DNA from: Methanosphaera sp.
Lineage (GTDB): Archaea; Methanobacteriota; Methanobacteria; Methanobacteriales; Methanobacteriaceae
DNA length: 64,000 nucleotides
Direction of reading: 5' to 3'
Assembly: GCF_022768985.1 (NCBI RefSeq)
Contig: NZ_JALEKL010000001.1
Location: 1 to 64,000 of the forward strand
Part shown: piece after piece, positions 56,141 through 64,000 of the stretch
Layout: every line of letters begins with the position of its first letter
How positions within the stretch are numbered: position 1 is the first letter of the stretch
Position numbers and translations under genes: made by a program
The notes under the pieces: generated by a model
Seen by the model: the letters and a program-made list of their open reading frames with translations, nothing else
What the model was told of the DNA's origin: nothing
Databases searched by the model: none

Positions 56141-57319
56141 ATGCATGTAATGATTATACCAACAATGGGATGTCCTGCAAATTGTAGCTACTGCTGGAGT
56201 TCTGAGCAAACATCACAGATAATGACAAAAGATACAGTTGATGATATAATAAATTGGCTTAAGAATTTTAAAAGTGAACCAACAACATTTACATTTCATG
56301 GAGGAGAACCATTACTTGCAGGATATGAATTCTATGAATATGCACTAGGGGCAATTGCAGATGAGTTAAGTGATCTATATCCTGCATATGCAATACAGAC
56401 AAATTTATGGTTGATGGATGAAAAAATAGCAAAGCTTTTTAAGAAATATGACATTCCAGTGGGAAGTAGTCTTGATGGACCTCGCCGGTTTAATGATATT
56501 CAAAGAGGAGTTGACTACTATGATAAGACCATGCATGGATATGAAATAGCAAAAGAAAATGGATTAAATGTAAGTTTTATTAGTACATTTACAAATTTCT
56601 CAATAAAACATAAAGAGGAAATATTTAATTTCTTTAAAGATAATCATCTTAACATGAAGATCCACCCAGCATTAAGTTCAATAAAAAGTCATAAGAGTGA
56701 TAATTTTGCACTTGATCCTGAAGATTATGGGGAGTTAATGCTTTACTTGCTTGATGAATACCTGGATATTGCAGATACTGTTGAGCTTAAAAATATTGAT
56801 CATCTCTGCAAGGGAGTATTAAGAAAAAAGGGATGTGTATGTACATATGTAGATTGTATGGATTCAACCTTTGCAATAGGACCTGATGGAAGTATCTATC
56901 CATGCTATCGTTTTGTTGACATGCCAGATTTTAAAATAGGACACATATCAGATGCTCCATCATATGAAGAGCTTATGGACAGTAAAGCTGAAAAACTACT
57001 CAAACAATACAAGGAATTTGTAGATGAAAAGTGTCATGACTGCAAACACATAGACTACTGTCGTGGAGGATGTCCATACAATGCACTTGTAATGGATGAA
57101 AAACACCAGGTAAGCTGTGTAGATCCACACTGTACTGCATATAAGATGATCTTTGATAAGATTGATGAGCTTATGAATCAAAAACTAAACTTTGCATTTG
57201 ATGAACTAAATGATGTAATAGAAAAAGATTTCAACTTCACATTAAATGTAGGATTTGAAAACAAGCCAAAAGAAGACACAAAGAAATTCACAGTAATGGA
57301 TATAGCACTAAAAGACTAA
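56141..57319 (+). CDS. Radical SAM/SPASM enzyme, peptide-modifying type
   Basis: The radical SAM motif CPANCSYC is at residues 12-19, with GGEPLLAGYEFYEY and the SSLDGPR segment. The C-terminal SPASM region holds Cys sets (CTYVDC, CYRFVD, CHDCKHIDYCRGGCPYN, CVDPHC) for extra iron-sulfur clusters. The N-terminus MHVMIIPTMGCPANCSYCW is close to the methanogen putative peptide-modifying family (TIGR04083-type) and the anaerobic sulfatase-maturase fold. No precursor peptide gene is visible next to it, so its substrate is unknown. At 392 residues it is complete and lies 42 bp after ABCE1. Confidence 0.88.
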   Translation: MHVMIIPTMGCPANCSYCWSSEQTSQIMTKDTVDDIINWLKNFKSEPTTFTFHGGEPLLAGYEFYEYALGAIADELSDLYPAYAIQTNLWLMDEKIAKLFKKYDIPVGSSLDGPRRFNDIQRGVDYYDKTMHGYEIAKENGLNVSFISTFTNFSIKHKEEIFNFFKDNHLNMKIHPALSSIKSHKSDNFALDPEDYGELMLYLLDEYLDIADTVELKNIDHLCKGVLRKKGCVCTYVDCMDSTFAIGPDGSIYPCYRFVDMPDFKIGHISDAPSYEELMDSKAEKLLKQYKEFVDEKCHDCKHIDYCRGGCPYNALVMDEKHQVSCVDPHCTAYKMIFDKIDELMNQKLNFAFDELNDVIEKDFNFTLNVGFENKPKEDTKKFTVMDIALKD

Positions 57320-57537
57320 AAAAAATAACCTTTATATATAATCTCCCTATTTTTATCCCCTTTTTTTGAAATATTTCACAAATACAGTTGTTCGTATTTA
57401 ATAATACTACTTTTAAGTTATTAATACATTAAAAATAGATATATATAATAGTATAACATATTAATTATACATTATTTTAAGCATTTAAAATAAAATAATT
57501 AAAATAAATAAGAATTTAATAATTTAAGAGGATAATT

Positions 57538-60500
57538 ATGAAAAATAATACTAATAATAAGTTAATTTCATTCATTATTATTCTACTGTTTTTTATAACA
57601 ATAATATGTGCAGTAAATGCAACAGATAATGTAGATGATACAACAATATACACATATAGTGAAGATAGTACACATCAATTATCACAACCTGACATAACAA
57701 CTGCAAATAAAGATAAAAAAAGTAGTGATAGTAAGATAAATACAAACCAAAAACAAACAAAACAAGCAATAGATGTAAATAACTATGAAGAACTCTACAA
57801 TAAAATAGAAGACATCAAGGCAAACTCAACAAACAATGAGGAAACAATAAATCTAAACCCAGGAAACTACGATATAACAAAAACAATAAACTGGATGAAT
57901 ACAAAAACAACAAAAACACTCACAATCAATGGAAACAAACAAACACTAGATGGACAAGGACAATACCAATTTATAATAATTCAACAAATGGATCAGTGAT
58001 AAATAATAAAGGAACAGTTAAAATTGAAAACTCAAATTTTAACACAAACAATGCAACACGTGGAGCAGTAAACTACAATGATGCTGGTAATCTGACAATT
58101 AATTCATCAAACTTCACAGATAACTATGCAACAGAAAATGGTGGAGTAAACTATAATAGTAATGGTAATTTAATTATTGAAAATTCAAACTTCAATGATA
58201 ATGTAGCAGATTTTGGTGGTGGAGTAAATACCAACTATCTTGGAAATGTATCAATAATAAAATCATACATAACAGGCAGTGCATCAAATTCAGGTGGAGT
58301 TAACAATAATCTATTTGGTATTTTAAAAATTATTGACTCAAATATCACATCAACTTTTTCAACACATAATGGTGGAATAAATTATAACAATAATGGTACT
58401 TTAATTATTGAAAATTCAAATTTCATAGACAATAATGCTACAGGATGTGGTGGAGTAAACTATAATGAAGCAGGTATTATATCAATAAATAATTCAAACT
58501 TTACAGATAATAATGCTACAGAATTTGGTGGAGTAAATTATAATACTGATGGTAACATTACAATAAACAACTCAAACTTCAATAAAAACAATGCAAATTG
58601 TAGTGGAGTAAATTGTAATGTTCTTGGAAATACTGTGATTGAAAATTCAAACTTCTCAGATAATACTGCTACCTATGGTGGAGTAAATTGTAATGAAATG
58701 GGTAATTTAAGTATTGAAAATTCAAATTTTAATTGTAACAATGCAACAGTAGGAGGTATAAATTATAACCAAAATGGTGCTACTTTAACAATAAGAAATT
58801 CCAATTTCACATCTAATACTGCAGAAGATTCAGGTGCAATAAATTATAATTCATATGGTAATTTAACAATATATACTTCAAGTTTTTCACATAATACTGC
58901 TATGTATGGGGCTGTAAATTATAACAATAATGGTATTACAACAATAGATAACTCAAACTTTACAAATAACAATGCAACAGATGGAGCAGTAAACTATAAC
59001 AAAGCTAATATGACAATTACAAATTCAAACTTCAACACAAATAAAGCATCAGCTAATGGTGGTGTGAATTATAACTATGCAAATGCTACTTTAGCAATTG
59101 TATCTTCAAACTTCACAAGCAATAATGCAAAACGTGGAGGAGTAAATCTTAACAATGGAACTTTAACAATTACCACATCAAACTTCAACAATAACAATGC
59201 AAGTTCAGGTGGTGTAAATTATAACTATGCAAATGCTACATTAACAATAAACATATCAAGCTTTACATCAAATACTGCAACAAGTGGTGGAGTAAACTAT
59301 AACAATAAAGGTAATATAACAATAGATACTTCAATCTTCACCTTAAATAATGCAAAAAGTGGTGGAGTAAACTATAACTATGGAAGTAATTTAACAATTA
59401 ATAATTCAGGCTTCACAAATAACTCAGCAGATGCTAATGGTGGTGTAAATTATAACCAAAATAGTAATCTTATAATTGTATCTTCAAACTTCACAAGCAA
59501 TAATGCAGTATATGGTGGAGTAAACTATAATAGAAATAATTTAACAATAGAAAATTCAAATTTCATAACTAACAAGGCAGTATGTGGTGGAGCAAACTAT
59601 AATGATGGTGCTAACTTAACAATTAACAACTCAAATTTCACAGGCAATGTTGCAACATCAAATGGTGGAGCTATAATATCTTATACTTCATTAAATAGTC
59701 TGTTGTATATTGAAAATTCAGTATTTATTAATAATTATGCAAATGATAATTCAGCTATATGGATAAAAGGATTAAATACAACAACAATAAAAATAGCACA
59801 CTTTCAAATAAACTTAACTCATCAATTAATCCCATAAAACTAACATCTCCACTATTAATAAAAGATCTGGAAAATACTACAGTTGTAAACTTCACATATA
59901 ATGGTAGTGTAATTAATCAAACAACACCAGATGCAAATAAAACAGTAGCAGTTAATTATACATTTAAAGATGTAGGAGTTAAAACAGTAAATATTAACTA
60001 TCCAATACTTATGGGAAATAATATAACTCTCACAGTTGATGTGCTTAAAGATAATGTTAGCATGGAAATTATGAATATTAATGAAACTAAATCTGCAGGA
60101 AAACTTAATGTTGAAGTATTTATTAAAGATAGTAAAAATAACACTGTAAATGATGGATTCATAATATTTAAAATCAATGGAAAAACCATAAAAGAACAAT
60201 ATAATAGTAGTAAAACACTTAAAGTTGCAGTGGTAGATGGATGTGCAAAACTTAGCTATAATCTATATAACTTTGATAATAAAACTGTACTTGGATGTGG
60301 AGTATATAATCTTGAAGTTAAATATATAAGTGAAAACTATAATACACAAAGTGCAAATAAGACTTTAAATCTAGTGAAAACAAAACTTGGTGACAACCAA
60401 CTAGGTCCTATTAGAGTTAAAGTAAATGAAAATGCTAAAATTAAGATGACATTAACTGATGAATTTGGAAACTTCCTTAAAGGTGAAAACACTGTAATTA

Positions 60501-61301
60501 TCAGAATTAATGGAAGAACACAAATAAGGCAGGAAATTAAAAATGGAAAACTCGATGTCATATTAGATACAGCTAATTTCTCAGCAAAAAAATACACAAT
60601 AAACATGGCAATATCATCAAATAATAGATATGAAGATGTATATAGAATTCCAACAACACTAACAATCATAAAAAGAAATGCAATATTAAACATTGATAAT
60701 ACAACAACACATACAAATGGGAAAACTACCAATACATGCAACAGTGAAAGATACAGATGGAACTCTTCTTAATGGATCTGTAACACTTAAAATTAATGGT
60801 GTTGTGCAAAAAGATGCAAGTGGAAATGTTATTAAATTTGATGTTACAGATGGCATAGTAGATGGTATATATCAACTTCCAGCAATGAGTGCTAAAAACT
60901 ATACACTATCACTTATGTATGTAAATAGTAAATATTCAACACAGGCAAATTCAACACTCATATTAACAAAAACAGACATTGAAGATCTTGACATTAAAGA
61001 AGTAGTAACACAAAAAGGTGATGATACAACAATAAAAACACAGATAAAAGACATAACAGAAAAACCATTAGTTGGAACTACAAAGGTAGTAATTAAGATA
61101 AATGGTAAAAAGGTAAATTCAACAACAATAAGCAGTGGAATGGTAGATGATAAAATAACAACAATAATAAACAATGGCATACTTGACACAACAATCGATA
61201 CACACAACATGAAAGAGGGAAACTATAATATGACAATAATACTTGGTGAAAACAGCTACTACAACTCAAAAACTGTGATGATACCACTTATAATAAAGTA
61301 A
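57538..61301 (+). pseudogene. Adhesin-like beta-helix protein, frameshifted
   Basis: One gene of about 1,254 codons is broken into four reading frames by three single-base indels. Part 1 (57538-57999) has a signal peptide, the EELYNKIEDIKANSTN leader and LTINGNKQTLDGQG. Part 2 (to 59837) has about 25 tandem beta-helix repeats of the GGVNYNxxGNLTIxNSNFTxNNAT type. Parts 3 (59759-60772) and 4 (60693-61301) are Ig-like units such as FIIFKINGKTIKEQ and TVKDTDGTLLNGSVTLKING. The shift points are near 57966-57976 (one base missing), at the A-run 59789-59793 (one A missing) and at the GGG of 60719-60721 (one G extra). No other stops occur, so decay is recent or these are assembly errors. Confidence 0.78.
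58020..59700 (+). repeat. Tandem beta-helix repeats in the second adhesin
   Basis: About 25 copies of a unit of roughly 22-25 residues (about 70 bp), with the pattern NYN..GNLTI.NSNFT.NNAT..GGV. Neighbouring copies are often similar at the DNA level, for example GGTGGAGTAAACTATAA recurs several times. Such repeats can expand or contract by recombination and may help change the cell surface. Confidence 0.8.
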
Positions 61302-61474
61302 ATAGAACATTATAGTTTTTTTTCGTATCTCATCTCCCCCTTTCTTCTCTTTTTTTTATATAAATTTTTTAAAAATATAATTCTAATTACAAACATATAA
61401 ATATATTATAAAAAGAAGAATTCTAATTTATTTTCAATCATGGAATTTTTCACAATATAGGAGTTTTATTTTAT

Positions 61475-63271
61475 ATGACTAACAAATATAAGGAGTTTAT
61501 ATGTAATAATAAATCAAATATTTTATATGTTTTCATATTATTATCTATACTACTTTTAATAACTATTCCTAAATTACTTATGCAATACCATGTAGGAGTT
61601 GCAAATTGGGATAGTTTTCTATATCTTGAAAATGGTCGTAACTTCGCAAAGATGGGATGGGGTGATGTTCCAAGTATTGCTCCAGTATTTCCTATGATGA
61701 TTGCTAAGTTATTTTTACTTGCAGGACATACATATTCAGAGGCAATATTTAATCTTGATGCACTCTTTTATATCATAGGTGTTATTGGTGTATATCTTAT
61801 TTTAAGATTTAAGTTTTCAAATCTAACATCACTTCTTGGAAGTATGATCTATGCCACATTTACACTTCTCTATTCATGGGCAGCAATTGGTGGTAATGAT
61901 ATTATAGGAACAACAGGTACAATACTTACAATTTACCTACTACTAAAGGCAGCTGGTGGTAATTCTAAGTTTTACTATTTGATGTTTCCTATTGCAGCTT
62001 ATTCATTTCTTTCAAGATATACAGCAGGTGTAATGCTTTTTGCAATAATATTTTATATCCTCGTAAATAAGCTTGATATGGCAAAGATTAAGGATATTAT
62101 AGTTGGAGCAGTTATTGGAGTAGTAAGTATAGTATGGTTTTTAAATCAGTTTAATAAAACACTTGGTACACCATTTCCATTTCTTGGACAATTTAGTGGT
62201 ACAGTATCAAATGTTAAGGTGATGGATGCAGGATTTCTACCAGATTCATGGTATTATATAAATCATATACCAAACTATCTTGCAAGTACAATACCACGTG
62301 GTGCAACATTTAATGCACTTATAAATCCAATGGGAAATATTCCAACAATACTATCAACACTTTACATTATACTTATGGTGGCAGGAATTGCAGCTGTATT
62401 TTACAAGATTATCAAAACTGTATATACATCAGATATTAAATTTGCAACAAAGAAAAATATCACATTAACAATTCTTGCAGCTGTATTGTTTATTGTATGT
62501 TTTATAACAATATGTGGTGTATCATATCTTATGTCATCTATTATATTCATGGTTGCACTTTTAATATTATACTATGTTCTTAGAGGCTATGATATTAAAT
62601 ATCTTGACTATGATTTTATGATGATACTACTGTTGTTTGTATATGTGGTTTTCCAGTCTGTAATTTATACAAAAAATGACAGATACTTCATAACAGCACT
62701 TCCATTTATTGCATATTTCATAATTAATGCTATTAGTTGTATTTATGAATTTATAGATTCAAAAATATCTCTAAAACCTAAAATATCAACAATCATATCT
62801 ATATGTGCTGTTATATTTTTAGTAGTTAATGCACTTTCATTTACACAAAGTATACCAACTGAAAATCAGTACTCAGATATTGATGATGCATGTAACTGGT
62901 TTAATGAAAATCATGGCAATTATAACAATTCAACAATTATATATTCAGATAACTGGCCTGCTGTTACATGGTATCTTAACTTATATATTCAAAGAGGAGT
63001 ACCAGAATCAGACACACCAGATGGACTTGCCGAGTTTTCAAAGTTTATGTTATGTGAAAATTCAACACATAGTGCAGCATCATACTATATTCAGACAACA
63101 AATACAGATAAAAATATGACTTTTCCTGGATTTTCAAAGATCTATGAAAAAGGAACTGTTGCAATCTATCAAAATAACTACCTAGAAGATCATAATCAGT
63201 CACAATTTAGAAGTAGTGAATATAGAAACTATACAGATAACTTATTTAGCAATATGACAGAGGAGAAATAA
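61475..63271 (+). CDS. Polytopic membrane protein, glycosyltransferase-like (GT39/PMT-like)
   Basis: At 598 residues, with about 12 hydrophobic spans. After the first span comes a loop with NWDSFLYLENGRNFAKMGWGDVPSI, which fits the DD/DE-type first loop of lipid-linked sugar transferases, and a second-span region follows (YSEAIFNLDALFYIIGVIGV). The C-terminal soluble part (ENQYSDIDDACNWFNENHGN...) lies outside. The family is likely a dolichyl-phosphate-sugar-type transferase, but the donor is unknown. A second, related gene follows 3 bp later. Confidence 0.7.
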   Translation: MTNKYKEFICNNKSNILYVFILLSILLLITIPKLLMQYHVGVANWDSFLYLENGRNFAKMGWGDVPSIAPVFPMMIAKLFLLAGHTYSEAIFNLDALFYIIGVIGVYLILRFKFSNLTSLLGSMIYATFTLLYSWAAIGGNDIIGTTGTILTIYLLLKAAGGNSKFYYLMFPIAAYSFLSRYTAGVMLFAIIFYILVNKLDMAKIKDIIVGAVIGVVSIVWFLNQFNKTLGTPFPFLGQFSGTVSNVKVMDAGFLPDSWYYINHIPNYLASTIPRGATFNALINPMGNIPTILSTLYIILMVAGIAAVFYKIIKTVYTSDIKFATKKNITLTILAAVLFIVCFITICGVSYLMSSIIFMVALLILYYVLRGYDIKYLDYDFMMILLLFVYVVFQSVIYTKNDRYFITALPFIAYFIINAISCIYEFIDSKISLKPKISTIISICAVIFLVVNALSFTQSIPTENQYSDIDDACNWFNENHGNYNNSTIIYSDNWPAVTWYLNLYIQRGVPESDTPDGLAEFSKFMLCENSTHSAASYYIQTTNTDKNMTFPGFSKIYEKGTVAIYQNNYLEDHNQSQFRSSEYRNYTDNLFSNMTEEK

Positions 63272-63274
63272 TAA

Positions 63275-64000
63275 ATGTTTGAAAAACTAAATACTAAGAA
63301 AAATATGCTAGCTGTTGTTTTTGTATGTTCTGTCATATATACATCAATTCTTGTATGTATGCAAAATATTATTGGTGTTAATTACTGGGATATATTTGTA
63401 TATCTTCAAAATGCAATGTTATTTTCAAATATTAATATTGGAAGTCAACTTGCACTTCCACCAGTACTTTCTCTTCTTGTTGCAATACCATTTAGAATGG
63501 GATTTATATCAGAGTTAAGTTTGTTTTGTGTTTCAGGATTGCTTTTTATTGCACTTCTTGTTGGAATATACCTGCTTTTCATAAGACGATATACACCTTT
63601 TATATCATTTATGGGAAGTATGTTTTTTGGAATGCTTTCTGTTGTTGTAACATGGGCTGTTAGTGGTTCATGTGATCTTCCAGCATTATCATTTGCAATA
63701 TGGGCAATACTTTTTACAATCTATGCACTTGACTATGATTTTAAATACTTCTATGTTGCATTTATATGCTTTATATGTGCATTTTTCACACGTTATACTG
63801 AAGGATTTATCTTATTTGTAATTCTTAGATATTTTGTTATGAATATTGATAAATTTAAAAAACAGGCAACAAAGAAGAAGGTTATAAAGTTAGTGGCTTT
63901 CATGCTTTTATGTGGTGGTGTTATTGCTGCTGCATATCTTATAAATCAGGGAAGAATTCCATTTATTAGCCAGTTTATTGAGGTGTCAAAAAGTAGTCAG
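63275..64000 (+). CDS. Polytopic membrane protein, partial at window end
   Basis: The gene begins ATG at 63275, 3 bp after the previous stop, and stays open for 242 codons to the end of the window. The N-terminal NYWDIFVYLQNAMLFSN mirrors the loop NWDSFLYLENGRNFAKM of its neighbour, and TWAVSGSCDLPALSF and TRYTEGFILFVIL also match it, so it is a paralogue. Likely a GT39/PMT-like membrane glycosyltransferase. The C-terminal part is missing. Confidence 0.75.
   Translation, partial: MFEKLNTKKNMLAVVFVCSVIYTSILVCMQNIIGVNYWDIFVYLQNAMLFSNINIGSQLALPPVLSLLVAIPFRMGFISELSLFCVSGLLFIALLVGIYLLFIRRYTPFISFMGSMFFGMLSVVVTWAVSGSCDLPALSFAIWAILFTIYALDYDFKYFYVAFICFICAFFTRYTEGFILFVILRYFVMNIDKFKKQATKKKVIKLVAFMLLCGGVIAAAYLINQGRIPFISQFIEVSKSSQ

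Noticed and set aside
59855-60199. Antisense frames in the second adhesin
   Set aside because: They mirror the repetitive Asn/Thr codons of the adhesin and have no supporting signals.
57538-61301. Possibility that the four adhesin frames are separate genes
   Set aside because: The overlapping frames join to a continuous beta-helix and Ig-like protein after single-base corrections, and only the first has a signal peptide.
1-64000. tRNA or rRNA genes
   Set aside because: I saw no GC-rich cloverleaf-like or rRNA-like stretch in any intergenic region. A dedicated tRNA scan would settle this.

Overview
This window is very AT-rich and comes from a methanogenic archaeon of the order Methanobacteriales, most likely the genus Methanosphaera or a close relative (inference). 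The archaeal markers are an archaeal histone, glycerol-1-phosphate dehydrogenase (egsA), archaeosine tRNA-guanine transglycosylase, ABCE1, diphthine-ammonia ligase, an archaeal-type phosphopantothenate pathway enzyme and SecD/SecF. A MurT-like Mur ligase, a Ddl-like ATP-grasp enzyme, AqpM-type aquaporin, Asn/Thr-rich beta-helix adhesin-like proteins and Shine-Dalgarno sequences of the GGAGGTGAT type point to Methanobacteriales. I saw no rRNA, tRNA, CRISPR array or insertion sequence.

Layout. 0.2-5.5 kb: arginine genes argJ, argB and argC interrupted by a bacterial-type RNase HIII, then two flavodoxins. 5.5-11.3 kb (minus): MurT-like ligase, an RNA-binding protein overlapping a UPF0200 kinase-like gene, phosphopantothenate synthetase, secD and secF. 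11.5-24.2 kb: a repetitive surface protein with a Yip1-like membrane partner, M42 peptidase, dph6, iron-sulfur flavoprotein, a QueG-like ferredoxin protein, uvrC, a YjbQ-family protein, pyrI and tgtA. 24.4-29.1 kb: a surface-glycan cluster of three family-2 glycosyltransferases (one frameshifted) and glf. 29.3-35.6 kb: purA, ddl-like, tatD and two zinc-ribbon proteins, one with an HExxH motif. 35.9-40.1 kb: a solitary CbiM-like protein divergent from three aldo-keto reductase-family genes. 40.6-49 kb: adhesin, monooxygenase-like protein, MscS, MFS transporter, aquaporin. 49.1-51.8 kb: egsA, UPF0179, rpiA and a CsoR-family metal-sensor repressor. 51.8-53.3 kb: an array of microprotein genes. 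53.7-64 kb: histone, ABCE1, a radical SAM/SPASM enzyme, a second adhesin with three frameshifts, and two polytopic membrane proteins, the last running off the end.

The best candidate for an undescribed system is at 51.5-53.3 kb. A CsoR-type repressor (Cys34/His59/Cys63) is followed by three 40-44-residue single-span membrane microproteins sharing a C-terminal FYMYVYExHPIYTPK motif. Four sites resembling the CsoR operator (TACC..GGGG(G)TATAGGTA) lie in front of them. Two of the three sit on a near-identical duplicated unit of about 340 bp, each unit carrying its own terminator-like hairpin, operator and leader hairpin. Each of these two is followed by a further, different tiny ORF. A related site (ACCCTATACGGGTATAGACT) lies 15 kb away in the divergent promoter of the CbiM-like gene and a degenerate aldo-keto reductase with a Cys-rich tail. 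Together they look like one metal-responsive regulon, although the metal is not determined by the sequence.

Most gene ends, on both strands, carry a C-rich then U-rich tract in the sense strand, probably the transcription termination signal. Several single-base frameshifts (one glycosyltransferase, three in the second adhesin) fall mostly at short homopolymers, and could be true decay, phase variation or assembly errors.
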